Positions 1-7,224 of a stretch of 14,773 bases of DNA are shown here, piece after piece (the stretch's first letter is position 1; every line of letters starts with the position of its first letter). Location of the stretch: assembly GCA_947037905.1 (NCBI GenBank), contig CAMQUX010000016.1, positions 1-14,773 on the forward strand, written 5' to 3'. The position numbers and the translations under genes were made by a program. The notes under the pieces are model-generated. The model was not told the origin of the DNA. It worked only from the letters and a program-made list of their open reading frames with translations, and did not search any database. Origin of the DNA: an uncultured Desulfovibrionaceae bacterium (GTDB lineage Bacteria; Desulfobacterota; Desulfovibrionia; Desulfovibrionales; Desulfovibrionaceae).

Positions 1-545
1 TTTGCACCTGATGAGGTTTCTGCTCTGAACTGTATTGAGTATTGTCCATCTGCTACTGGAAGACCATCTGAACCCATACCGTCCCAAGCAAAGGTATATT
101 CGCCCGCCTCTTTCGCGCCTAAATCCACTGACTGTACTATATTCCCTTTATCATCGTATATATCTACACTTACTTTTTCAGCATTTGCTGGAACTGTATA
201 TTTAGAGCTTGTTGATTCGCCGTTACCGACAACTAATGCACCACCTGCTGCCCAAACCTCTTTACCTATGTAACCAACTGCGTTACTCATTCCCTGACCG
301 AGCATTAATGCTGCCATTCTTTCGAGCATTTCGTTTGATTTCATTTGCTGTTCTACTGATGTAAACTGAGCTAGCTGTGCTAATTGCTCTGTCTCATCTA
401 GTGGTTCTAAAGGATTCTGTGTTTGAAGCTGTGTTATAAATAGCTTTAAAAAAGCATCCATACCCATATCACTACTACCCATTTCGCCGGAGCTTTTTGG
501 AGTATATAGGTTGTTTTGCATATCTGTTACGCCACCTGCATTCAT
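1..545 (-). CDS. flgD: Flagellar hook assembly (hook-capping) protein FlgD, 3' end beyond the window
   Basis: The minus strand from ATG at 545-543 is open for 181 codons to the window edge. The product starts MNAGGVTDMQNN. Residues about 27-70 carry the FlgD signature MDAFLKLFITQLQTQNPLEP, followed by ETEQLAQLAQFTSVEQ. A GYIGKEV segment and a beta-rich part follow, with a DGMGSDGLPVADGQYS stretch typical of the FlgD Ig-like/tudor region. FlgD is exported through the flagellar type III system and caps the growing hook so that FlgE subunits can polymerise. The start is set by AGAGAGG about 6 bases upstream. The family is usually 220-250 residues, so perhaps 40-70 C-terminal residues are missing. 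The gene has its own sigma-54 promoter and a palindrome in its leader. Identification is secure; only the C-terminus is unseen. Confidence 0.95.
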   Translation of the reverse strand, partial: MNAGGVTDMQNNLYTPKSSGEMGSSDMGMDAFLKLFITQLQTQNPLEPLDETEQLAQLAQFTSVEQQMKSNEMLERMAALMLGQGMSNAVGYIGKEVWAAGGALVVGNGESTSSKYTVPANAEKVSVDIYDDKGNIVQSVDLGAKEAGEYTFAWDGMGSDGLPVADGQYSIQFRAETSSGA

Positions 546-563
546 TTGCTACCTCTCTATTCT

Positions 564-592
564 AATTACTAGGAAAAATTTTCCTAGTAATT
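564..592 (-). promoter_or_regulatory. 29-bp perfect palindrome in the flgD leader
   Basis: Two 14-base arms (AATTACTAGGAAAA at 564-577 and its exact reverse complement at 579-592) flank one base. The element lies between the sigma-54 promoter and the flgD Shine-Dalgarno, ending 18 bases before the start codon, so it should be transcribed. On the minus strand it is followed by AGAATAGAGAGG rather than a T run, so it is not a standard terminator of flgD. On the plus strand it is followed by GCTTTTTG, which would make a weak terminator for any readthrough from that side. It could be a repressor operator, an mRNA-stabilising hairpin or a translational control element. The structure is directly visible; the function is unknown. 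Confidence 0.6.
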
Positions 593-620
593 GCTTTTTG
601 AAATTCTTTATGAGAATAAA

Positions 621-635
621 GCAATGGCTGTGCCA
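621..635 (-). promoter_or_regulatory. Sigma-54 (RpoN) promoter for flgD
   Basis: On the minus strand the sequence reads TGGCAC (635-630), five bases, then TTGC (624-621) followed by TTT. This matches the RpoN -24/-12 consensus, including the invariant GG and GC, and the preceding base is also the favoured T. Transcription would start near 609, giving a leader of about 64 bases that contains the palindrome at 564-592. Sigma-54 control of hook and rod genes is common in polarly flagellated bacteria and needs an enhancer-binding activator. I could not identify its upstream site in 700-850. Confidence 0.85.
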
Positions 636-1104
636 AGTTTTAAAAAATAGCTAAACCCCCTTTAATTATTAGCTCATTTCATTTTTGCTTTTTTCTACAC
701 CCTTTGGGAGAGGCAACTATTTCCCTATTTTCTACAAAATAAGCTCTCTATTTTTCTTCTGCTAGCTCTATTATAGAAATTAGGCTTGCAAAATTTACCT
801 TGTCTTTTCTATTTTGCAAATGCCTTGCCAGTTCTCTCTTATAAAATACGCCTTACCAAATGTGCTTACTTATATATTACTCTTTTCTATCTTGCAGAGA
901 CACTTGCCAAATGCGTTGGCAGATGTGCTCTCTTGCTATCTGCCTTTTCTATCTTTCCTTTCTTGCCTATCTTTCCTATCTTGCCTATCTTGGCTTTCTA
1001 TCTGTCCGCTTTCACATCTCACCTGCACTTGCCCCTTTATCTTGTGAGTTCTAGTTAGCAGTTCTATCTTGCCAATAGAGCTTGTTTCTGCCACAATGTT
1101 ATTT
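636..1104. other. Gene-poor spacer between flgD and the mobA-moeA fusion
   Basis: This stretch of about 470 bases lies between divergent genes. It should hold upstream activator sites for the flgD promoter and the promoter of the plus-strand operon, but I see no convincing sigma-70 pair. From about 780 the plus strand becomes pyrimidine-rich, with recurrent CTTGCCA, TTGCAAA and TATCTTGCC words and a 9-bp tandem array at 950-1003. A short inverted repeat, TGCCAA/TTGGCA with a 5-base loop, lies at 905-921. Open frames here (for example 786-1058) consist only of Leu/Phe/Pro/Ile/Tyr-rich repeats caused by base composition, and lack a ribosome site. Confidence 0.6.
950..1003. repeat. 9-bp degenerate tandem repeat, about 6 units
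   Basis: Consecutive 9-base units starting at 950 read TATCTTTCC, TTTCTTGCC, TATCTTTCC, TATCTTGCC, TATCTTGGC and TTTCTATCT. The period is a multiple of three, so all frames stay open and produce spurious proteins. It resembles a slippage product upstream of the molybdenum cofactor gene; no function is evident. Confidence 0.7.
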
Positions 1105-3120
1105 ATGAATACTAAAAATATCACTGGTGCACTTTTAGTGGGCGGATTGGGTTCTCGTATGGGATACCGCAATAAAGCGCTCTTAACGCTCAATGAAGAA
1201 TCTTTCCTTGAGCGTACATTAAAGAACTATGATGAGATTTTTGATGAGATTTTACTTGTTGTGCGAGATGAGAAGGATTTTTTAGCCTATGCATCTCAAA
1301 AAGTGCGAATAGTATTAGATGTTTTCGAGCAGCAGAGTTCTTTAACGGGCATGCATGCAGCTCTTACACACGCTACAAATGATACGGTTTTTATTGCAGC
1401 AGGTGATAGCCCCTTTTTAGAAAAAGATACTATTTCTGCACTTATTAGCACCTTAGAAAAAGATGCAGATATTACTGTTCCTCTTAAAGATGATGGGTTT
1501 TATGAGCCTCTTTTTGCGCTTTATAGCAAAAAATGCATTCCTTTTATTGAAAAAGAATTACGTGCTAACAATTTTAAAATTATAACTTTCTTTCCTTATC
1601 TTAAGGTGCAAAATGTTCCAGTGGCTATTTTAAAAAAAATTGACCCAAAACTTCGCTGTTTTGAGAATATAAATACGCCAGAAGAATTAGCACTGTTGCA
1701 AAAAAAAAATGAACAAATAATTCTATCAAGAGCTGAAGCTATAGAATCTTTAGTTCAGTGTATTTTTCCTGAAATAGAAAAAATCAATATAAATAAATGT
1801 TTAGGGCGAGTGCTTGCAGAAGATATTATATCGCAAATTGATGCTCCATCGCTACTCTGTGCAAATTACGATGGCTTTGCTTTAAATAGTGAAGAAACAT
1901 TTACCGCTTCAAAAAAAAATGCCCTTTCTTTTCCCGTCATAAAATCACTCACCCCAAGTGATAAACAACTAAAAAAAACAACTAAAAAATCATGTTATAA
2001 AGTATTCACAGGTGCAATACTCCCAAATAATATAGATACTATTATCCCTTTCGAGGACGCAAAAACTCGTAGCGCTATTAAAAGTGTAAAAGCGACTAAA
2101 GACATAAACTCTGCTGATAGTACAAGGAACGCTGAAACTAAAAATGGAGAGCTCAATCAATATATTAAAGATACAAAAGATATCCATAATGCAAAATGCA
2201 CTCATAAGGGAGAATTTGTACATACCATACACAATATTGCTGAAACAGTTATTGTAACAGAGGCACTTTCAGCTTTTGCGTATTGTAGGAAAAAAGGGAC
2301 AGATATAAAAAAAGGCGAACTACTTGCGAAAAAAGATACAGTGATTAACTCTAGTACAATTGCGAATTTATGTTTTCTGCGGATAAAAGAAGTTTTTGTG
2401 TACAGAATGCCAAAAATACTCCTTATTGCCACAGGAAACGAACTTACAAAAGGAACAAACGCAAATAAAATTCCTGCGGATAATCTTTTGCTCTTAGAAA
2501 ATCTCTGTAAGACTTTTGGAGTACAAGATATAAAAACAGCTCTTGTAAAAGATAATGCGCAAGATATTACAGATGCTATTGAATCTAGCCCTGCAGATAT
2601 TGTTATTACAACTGGTGGAACTGGTTTTGGCGATATGGATTTTACACATAAAATAGTGAACACTATAAACTATACAACTCTTTTTACAAAACTAGCAGCA
2701 CGACCTATAAAATCTGTTTTTGCAGCTACTTTTTCCACTCATGTAGACAATGTAGCCACTAACATGAAAAAAGATACAAAAAAAATCCTCTTGGGATTTC
2801 CCGGAAGACCAGCAGCAGTGCTCAGTTGTTTTTATGCATTAGTTCGTCCGCTACTATTTGCATATACAAAAAGAGTATGTACATATAGATATGCTCTTTT
2901 AAAAGAAAATATTACAGAAACATATAAAGAAGAGTATCTTCTTTCTTGCGATTTATTTTTTGAAGATGCAAGCCTCTATGCTTGCCCGCTAGATAAGAAA
3001 ACAGCACGTCTTAGTATGCAAGAAACAAAAGGACTTATCATCATAGCAAAAGAGAAAAAACTTATGGCAGGTTCTAAAGTACCTGTTATCCCTTTTAAAA
3101 ATAGTTTAGAGGAATTATGA
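1105..3120 (+). CDS. MobA-MoeA fusion: molybdenum cofactor nucleotidyltransferase plus molybdenum insertase
   Basis: Residues 1-200 (counted from ATG 1105) form a MobA-like nucleotidyltransferase. They show LLVGGLGSRMG (10-20), Lys24, the metal-binding GDSPF (100-104) and the terminal INTPEEL (189-195). Residues 205-671 form a MoeA/gephyrin-E-like domain, with LGRVLAED (233-240), NYDGFAL (254-260), VFTGAILP (300-307), TGNEL (443-447), TTGGTGFGDMD (502-512) and GFPGRPAAVL (564-573). Together they would insert molybdate (or tungstate) into molybdopterin and add a nucleotide, in the cytosol. A Lys/Asn/Thr-rich insertion sits at about 319-378 in the MoeA part. The frame extends upstream to TTG 1069 and ATG 1096, but MobA homology begins only a few residues after 1105, and no candidate has a good Shine-Dalgarno, so the start is uncertain. 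The stop overlaps the next start (ATGA). I give no symbol because both mobA and moeA apply. Confidence 0.88.
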   Translation: MNTKNITGALLVGGLGSRMGYRNKALLTLNEESFLERTLKNYDEIFDEILLVVRDEKDFLAYASQKVRIVLDVFEQQSSLTGMHAALTHATNDTVFIAAGDSPFLEKDTISALISTLEKDADITVPLKDDGFYEPLFALYSKKCIPFIEKELRANNFKIITFFPYLKVQNVPVAILKKIDPKLRCFENINTPEELALLQKKNEQIILSRAEAIESLVQCIFPEIEKININKCLGRVLAEDIISQIDAPSLLCANYDGFALNSEETFTASKKNALSFPVIKSLTPSDKQLKKTTKKSCYKVFTGAILPNNIDTIIPFEDAKTRSAIKSVKATKDINSADSTRNAETKNGELNQYIKDTKDIHNAKCTHKGEFVHTIHNIAETVIVTEALSAFAYCRKKGTDIKKGELLAKKDTVINSSTIANLCFLRIKEVFVYRMPKILLIATGNELTKGTNANKIPADNLLLLENLCKTFGVQDIKTALVKDNAQDITDAIESSPADIVITTGGTGFGDMDFTHKIVNTINYTTLFTKLAARPIKSVFAATFSTHVDNVATNMKKDTKKILLGFPGRPAAVLSCFYALVRPLLFAYTKRVCTYRYALLKENITETYKEEYLLSCDLFFEDASLYACPLDKKTARLSMQETKGLIIIAKEKKLMAGSKVPVIPFKNSLEEL

Positions 3121-4526
3121 GAAAAAAAATTCAGATACTTTTGCTCTGCTCATTCTTTTTTATTTTTTCCGTAAAAGATAGTTTTGCTCTTTTTGGAAAA
3201 ATGACTATTTCTGACGAGGAAAAAATAGGAAAAGAGTTTGATACTAAAGCTCAAAGTATGCTTTTATTTGTAGAAGATCCTGAAATAACAAGCTATGTGA
3301 AAGACATTATTGCACGCCTAGCAAGAGAAGATAAAATTCTTCCCTTTCGTATAAAAACTCGTATTGTACAAAACTCTGCAATAAATGCCTTTGCTGTTCC
3401 AGGTGGATACATTTATGTTTTCACAGGGCTAATTGAAAATTTAAACACAGAAGATGAATTTGCAGCGGTTCTTGCCCATGAGATAGCGCACGTTTCACGA
3501 CGTCATGTAGCAAAAAGAGCAGAGCAAACAAAGCTTACAAATATAATTTCCCTCACAACTCTTATAGCTGGTGCGCTACTTGGTGCAAGCGGTGGAGAAA
3601 ACTCCCAAAACATAGCTGGTGCGCTCATACTTGGCGGACAAGCTGCAGCTACGCAAAGTTTTCTTAATTATACACGAGAAAACGAACAAGATGCTGACCA
3701 TCATGGTATTGAAACTCTTATTGCCGCAAATTATAATCCAAAAGCAATGGTGAGCACTTTTCAAATTATGTACGAAAAAGTACGCCTTTATATTAATAGT
3801 AATATTCCCTCTTACCTTTCTACTCACCCAGCGCTTCTTGAGCGTGTTTCCTATTTGAACAACAGGCTTCAGTACTATCCGCAAAAAGTACTGGACAGAC
3901 CTCAAAAAAATGAGCAGTTTTTACGCATTAAAGCACTTGCACAAGGCAAATATGCAGATGCAAGCATACATATTGAACGTATTGAAAAAAGCGTGGATAA
4001 TTCTGCCCTTGCTCTTTTAACAAAAGCACTCTTTTATGAGAGATTAAATAGAAAAAAAAATGCTGAAGAGACTTTCCTTGAACTTTTAGAGAAAGAACCA
4101 AATGATCCGCTCTTTTTGCGAGAAGCTGGACGATTTTTCTTTCAGCAAGGAGATTTAAAGCAATCCCTTAACTTAATACTGCGCTCTATGAGTATTGCAC
4201 CAAATGATACAAACACACAATTTGTTCTTGCAAAACTCTACGCTGCGCAAAAAGAAAATGCACTTGCAGCAAAACTACTTCTAAATCTCTTAAGAGAGTT
4301 TCCACGCAATGCAGAAATTCATCAAGAGCTTGGTAAAGTTCTTGGCAAAGAAAAGCAATTCTTCGATGCCCATAAACATCTTTATATTGCTGCTTTTTTC
4401 ACAAAAAACCAGAGCAGAATGCAAATTCACTTAAGAAAAATGACTGAGCATGCTGTCTCTAAAAAAGAAAAAAAAGAGCTAGAACAATTTATAAAAAAAC
4501 CTTCGGGGAAAAAAAGAACGCCTTAG
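3117..4526 (+). CDS. Secreted BepA-like M48 zinc metalloprotease with TPR tail
   Basis: The 469-residue product begins with a signal peptide (RKK, then a hydrophobic stretch to about residue 24, with SFA-L as a likely cleavage area). The M48 catalytic motif HEIAH is at 121-125 (His121, Glu122, His125). The third zinc ligand is probably Glu190 in ENEQDAD (188-194). Residues from about 255 onward are TPR-like helical repeats (for example LLEKEPNDPLFLREAGRFFFQQGD). The length and order match E. coli BepA/YfgC, a periplasmic protease and chaperone that monitors outer-membrane beta-barrel and LPS-transporter assembly. That role is inferred by family; LoiP-type or other M48/TPR proteins are alternatives. 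The start is fixed by GAGG about 5 bases upstream, and it overlaps the MobA-MoeA stop by 4 bases, implying translational coupling without an obvious functional link. Confidence 0.88.
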   Translation: MRKKIQILLLCSFFFIFSVKDSFALFGKMTISDEEKIGKEFDTKAQSMLLFVEDPEITSYVKDIIARLAREDKILPFRIKTRIVQNSAINAFAVPGGYIYVFTGLIENLNTEDEFAAVLAHEIAHVSRRHVAKRAEQTKLTNIISLTTLIAGALLGASGGENSQNIAGALILGGQAAATQSFLNYTRENEQDADHHGIETLIAANYNPKAMVSTFQIMYEKVRLYINSNIPSYLSTHPALLERVSYLNNRLQYYPQKVLDRPQKNEQFLRIKALAQGKYADASIHIERIEKSVDNSALALLTKALFYERLNRKKNAEETFLELLEKEPNDPLFLREAGRFFFQQGDLKQSLNLILRSMSIAPNDTNTQFVLAKLYAAQKENALAAKLLLNLLREFPRNAEIHQELGKVLGKEKQFFDAHKHLYIAAFFTKNQSRMQIHLRKMTEHAVSKKEKKELEQFIKKPSGKKRTP

Positions 4527-4560
4527 TAGTGCTTAATGATGTTTAGTAGTGCCTACTAAT

Positions 4561-4685
4561 GCTTGATTATGCTTGGCTGTGCTTAATTGTACTAATGCTT
4601 GATTGTATTTGATTGCATTTGATTGCATTTGATTGCATTTGATTGCACTTGATTGTGCTTGATTATGCTTGATTGTATTTGATAC
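4561..4685. repeat. 10-bp tandem repeat, consensus GATTGYATTT
   Basis: Eight consecutive 10-base units occupy 4601-4680: GATTGTATTT, three GATTGCATTT, GATTGCACTT, GATTGTGCTT, GATTATGCTT and GATTGTATTT. Three more diverged units (GCTTGATTAT, GCTTGGCTGT, GCTTAATTGT) precede them at 4561-4590, separated by a 6-base slip (ACTAAT). A partial unit follows at 4681. Identity decays outward from the centre, as expected of a slippage-expanded array. The period is close to one helical turn. Confidence 0.85.
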
Positions 4686-4885
4686 TGTGTAGAATTTTTT
4701 AGTGGTGCTTAGAAATTCATACCTGAAGTGGAGAGAAAGTCTCAGTGCTTAACGCCTAATGCCTAGTATTTGGAATTTTACTGTCAGTGTTTGCTATTTA
4801 ATTTTTTGGCTTAGGCTAGAGAGGCTGAAGCGGTACTATAAGCTCTTTTTAGTTTTTATGTGAGCTTATCTCTTTCATACTTTCC

Positions 4886-4934
4886 TTTGTATTGCTTTGT
4901 ATTGCTTTGTATTGTTTCATAGTGCTTCATGCTT
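4886..4934. repeat. Second 10-bp tandem repeat, consensus ATTGCTTTGT
   Basis: Units ATTGCTTTGT at 4891 and 4901 follow a partial CTTTGT, and ATTGTTTCAT, AGTGCTTCAT and GCTTTAGTAG follow as decaying copies. The unit resembles the array at 4561-4685 with one inserted base (TTTGTATTGC versus TTTGATTGC), so the two may share an origin. Confidence 0.65.
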
Positions 4935-5024
4935 TAGTAGTACTTATAGTAGCTAAGAATAGTTACTGTGTATAAAAATATTCTTTATCTCACTTATGCC
5001 CAGCGCCTGAGTGAAAAGACTCTA

Positions 5025-5534
5025 CTAAAAGATACTAAGAGGTATTAAACTAGCCGCTTCAACTGTATGAAAAGTACAGCTGATATCTTTTTCATCTATT
5101 GAAACTAAGGCATAGGAGCCTTCATTAAAACTCCCTGGGTTTATAAAGAGCGTATCTTTACACTCACAGCAGTTTGGTGCGTGTGTGTGCCCAAAAAAAA
5201 CAATATCAAATATTCCTGCAAATTCTTTCTCAAGACTAGCTAAAACTGTTGGGCGTGCTCCGTAGCCATGCAAAGCTAGGCACTTTCTGCCAAGTAGCAT
5301 AAACTGCGCAGATGTCTGAAATTCATCACAAAGAGCAATATCTCCCATATCACAATTACCCAAAACACCTGTGAAATCTTTATGTTGTTGAAAATAAGAC
5401 GCTGTTGAAATACTTCCAAAATCTCCACAATGTATGATTTTATCCGCTAAAGAAAAATTCTCCTCATAACATTTTATAAGAGTCTTTGTTGGTGATAATA
5501 TATGTGTATCTGATAATACTGCAACTTTGAGCAT
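5025..5534 (-). CDS. YfcE/MJ0936-type metallophosphoesterase
   Basis: The 169-residue cytosolic protein has every ligand motif of the YfcE/MJ0936 calcineurin-like family: DTH (Asp9, His11), CGDFG (Asp38), GNCD (59-62), LHG (His89), GHTHAP (115-120, His116 and His118) and NPGS (132-135). These coordinate two metal ions, usually Mn2+, and hydrolyse phosphodiesters; natural substrates in the family are mostly unknown. The length fits the family (about 160-185). The start follows AAGGGAT, 6-7 bases upstream. It stands alone, with over 400 bases to argJ upstream and a converging neighbour downstream, so it needs its own promoter in the A+T-rich stretch 5540-5760. Confidence 0.9.
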   Translation of the reverse strand: MLKVAVLSDTHILSPTKTLIKCYEENFSLADKIIHCGDFGSISTASYFQQHKDFTGVLGNCDMGDIALCDEFQTSAQFMLLGRKCLALHGYGARPTVLASLEKEFAGIFDIVFFGHTHAPNCCECKDTLFINPGSFNEGSYALVSIDEKDISCTFHTVEAASLIPLSIF

Positions 5535-5793
5535 CTTTTTATCCCTTAGTTTTTTTTAATAATCTTAACAGTTAGTGTTTATATTGAATATTTTACTGAG
5601 TATTTATGTTAAATATTTATTTATAATAGTATCTATATAGTTACTATTTGTAGCGAATATATCTGTATTTTTGACCGTATTTACAAATATATTTGTAAGC
5701 ATTACACTTAGTTCTTGCTAACTATTATTGTAATAAAAATCTCTACGGTTAGAATTTAAAATAGTCCATGGCTCACTATATACTCATCAAATG
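5535..5793. other. A+T-rich upstream region of the phosphodiesterase gene
   Basis: The 259 bases are very A+T-rich and have no plausible gene. They should carry the promoter of the minus-strand phosphodiesterase. Minus-strand TTGTAA (5697-5692) with GATATA 17 bases downstream is a possible but weak sigma-70 pair, overlapping the palindrome at 5681-5698. I see no T-run terminator for argJ here. Confidence 0.4.
5681..5698. promoter_or_regulatory. 18-bp perfect palindrome, possible operator
   Basis: TTACAAATATATTTGTAA is a perfect palindrome with 9-base half-sites, about 150 bases upstream of the phosphodiesterase start and in the 3' flank of the argJ repeat array. Its size and symmetry suit a dimeric regulator, and it overlaps a possible -35 element. 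In DNA this A+T-rich, chance palindromes are common, so it is a candidate only. Confidence 0.35.
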
Positions 5794-6062
5794 CTCATAA
5801 CTAGGTGCCCTAATCCTAAGTTACTCTATACTTATTCATAATCTATTCATGAACTAAGTCCACGAGCTAGAATTTCTGCCTCGGCACTACCCTCATAATT
5901 AGATACGGTAATCTGCGTTAATGCGTACATATTCATAGCCTAAGTCCGCGAGCTAGAATTTCTGCCTCGGCACTCCCCTTATAATTAGGTGCGATAATCT
6001 GCGTTAATACGTACATATTCATAGCCTAAGTCCGCTGCAAGAATTTCTGCCTCAGCACTGCC
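5794..6062 (-). repeat. Tandem array of the argJ 3' end, about three copies of 85-86 bp
   Basis: Copy A (5978-6062) is the functional argJ terminus, encoding SAEAEILAADLGYEY and then VRINADYRT. Copy B (5892-5977) repeats it at 85-86 bases with high identity. It has one extra base (CTAGCTCGCGG versus CTTGCAGCGG) that breaks the frame, but the second half still reads DLGYEYVRINADYRI before TAA. Copy C (5794-5891) keeps the SAEAEIL part, has a 16-base deletion where the VRINAD codons would be, and carries about 30 foreign bases before a recognisable CACCTAGTTATGAG end. Copies B and C resemble each other more than A in the region they share (GCTCGYGGACTTAG). Confidence 0.9.
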
Positions 6063-7163
6063 ATCACTAAGCTCTACCCGTATACAAACTTCATTTTTTG
6101 CCATTATAGCAGAAAGCATTTCTTCCATAGTATCTTTATACACTGGGATAGCATTTTCAAAAACAAGAATATCCTCAAAATATAATTTTAAATCTTCTGC
6201 CTGAAATGACACACCACTTCGCCCAATAGCTGCAACTATTCTGCCCCAATTTGCATCTGCCCCAAAAAGTGCTGTTTTTACAAGGGGAGAGTTACCAACA
6301 GCATATGCCATTTTTTTTGCATCTTTTTCTGTTTTTGCACCTTTTACAGAAAAACGTAAAACCTTTGTTCCACCTTCGGCATCTTGCACTATCTTATAGG
6401 CAAGTTCTTGGCATATATCTGTTAAGACTTTTTCCATTTCTTTTTCAAGCTCTGAGCTTGTTATTTCTATCTTACTTGCACCATTTGCCAGTGCTAGAAC
6501 TGTATCATTTGTGCTAGTATCTCCATCTACAGTTATTGCGTTAAACGAGCTTGTGACGGCTTTTGTGAGTGCTTCTTGCCACCATTTTGCAGATACTTTT
6601 GCATCACAAAGTACAAAGCAAAGCATTGTCGCCATATTAGGAGAAATCATACCCGCACCTTTTGCTACTGCTGCAAAACGAATCTCACCTTCTTTAGTCT
6701 GTAGTTGACGATAAGCTATTTTTGGAAAAGCATCTGTTGTCATTATTGCTTCAGATACTTCTTCTAGTGTATTTTTGTTTCTATTTGTAGCAAGTATGGG
6801 CGCCACTTTTTTCCAAATACCTTCCTGAAACTGTTGACCTATTACGCCAGTTGAACATGGAAGAATTGGCGTATTTAATCCAAAATTTTCACGCATATAC
6901 TCTATGGAATCTGCGCATTCTTTTTTACCTATATCGCCAGTGCAAGCGTTTGCATTACCAGAATTAACAAGTATTCCTTGTACTAAAGAACTTTTTGCTA
7001 GCTCCTGCATACAATAAACTACTGGTGCTGCTTTAAATATATTTTGTGTAAAAACACCTGCACAAGTTGCTATTTGCTCACTTAAAAGCATAGCACAGTC
7101 TTTTTTAGCTTCTTTTTTAAAACCTGCTGAGGCAACTGAGAAATAAAATCCTTGTGGCAGCAT
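5985..7163 (-). CDS. argJ: ArgJ, glutamate N-acetyltransferase / ornithine acetyltransferase
   Basis: The 392-residue product is full length for ArgJ. It has GVFTQNIFKAAPV (36-48), CSTGVIG (103-109), the self-cleavage motif KGAGMISPNMATML (168-181) and the usual C-terminus VRINADYRT. Cleavage between Ala178 and Thr179 frees Thr179 as the nucleophile of the mature heterotetramer. The enzyme moves acetyl from N-acetylornithine to glutamate in the cyclic arginine pathway; whether it also uses acetyl-CoA cannot be told from sequence alone. The start has TTAGGAGT about 5 bases upstream. It is not in an arginine operon here, and a terminator-like hairpin sits 28 bases before the gene. The 3' end is repeated downstream in decayed copies. 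Confidence 0.95.
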   Translation of the reverse strand: MLPQGFYFSVASAGFKKEAKKDCAMLLSEQIATCAGVFTQNIFKAAPVVYCMQELAKSSLVQGILVNSGNANACTGDIGKKECADSIEYMRENFGLNTPILPCSTGVIGQQFQEGIWKKVAPILATNRNKNTLEEVSEAIMTTDAFPKIAYRQLQTKEGEIRFAAVAKGAGMISPNMATMLCFVLCDAKVSAKWWQEALTKAVTSSFNAITVDGDTSTNDTVLALANGASKIEITSSELEKEMEKVLTDICQELAYKIVQDAEGGTKVLRFSVKGAKTEKDAKKMAYAVGNSPLVKTALFGADANWGRIVAAIGRSGVSFQAEDLKLYFEDILVFENAIPVYKDTMEEMLSAIMAKNEVCIRVELSDGSAEAEILAADLGYEYVRINADYRT

Positions 7164-7191
7164 ACATACTCCTAAATAATCATTTTAATAT

Positions 7192-7224
7192 AAAAAAAGG
7201 AATAACATTTTATTCCTTTTTTTT
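7192..7224 (-). terminator. Hairpin with T run just upstream of argJ: terminator or attenuator
   Basis: Thirteen-base arms (AAAAAAAGGAATA at 7192-7204 and TATTCCTTTTTTT from 7211) enclose a 6-base loop. On the minus strand this is a GGAATA...TATTCC hairpin followed by seven Ts, a plausible intrinsic terminator for the glycosyltransferase transcript about 270 bases upstream. Only 28 bases separate it from the argJ start, which leaves no room for a separate argJ promoter downstream. Either it is leaky, or argJ is transcribed from within 7225-7490 and the hairpin attenuates it. It also resembles an ArgR-style A+T-rich palindrome (GAATA...TATTC). Confidence 0.5.

Larger units (their letters stand above)
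4527..5024. other. Convergent spacer filled with degenerate 10-bp repeats
   Basis: This gap lies between the converging M48 and phosphodiesterase genes. A perfect 7-bp hairpin TTAGTAG/CTACTAA with loop TGC occurs at 4543-4559, just after the M48 stop but without a T run. Another 8-bp inverted repeat, ATAAGCTC/GAGCTTAT at 4838-4845 and 4862-4869, has a T-rich loop. Either might help end transcription, but neither is a classical terminator. Words such as GTGCTTAA recur throughout, and two clearer 10-bp arrays are listed separately. I see no gene: on the plus strand each frame of the repeat meets TGA within 30 bases. Confidence 0.6.

Noticed and set aside
786..1058. Plus-strand frames of 60-90 residues in the pyrimidine-rich tract
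   Set aside because: They are Leu/Phe/Pro/Tyr-rich translations of 9-bp repeats and biased composition, overlap each other in different frames, and have no ribosome site or recognisable domain.
1069..1104. TTG start at 1069 or ATG at 1096 for the MobA-MoeA protein
   Set aside because: The extra 12 residues precede the conserved MobA N-terminus and have no ribosome-binding support. ATG 1105 fits the family better, though I cannot exclude 1096.
2202..2663. 153-residue minus-strand frame inside the MobA-MoeA gene
   Set aside because: It is a shadow of the conserved MoeA coding frame, with no family resemblance.
4838..4869. Bidirectional terminator between the convergent genes
   Set aside because: The 8-bp inverted repeat has a 16-base T-rich loop and lacks a T run after the stem on either strand. 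It is mentioned only in the spacer description.
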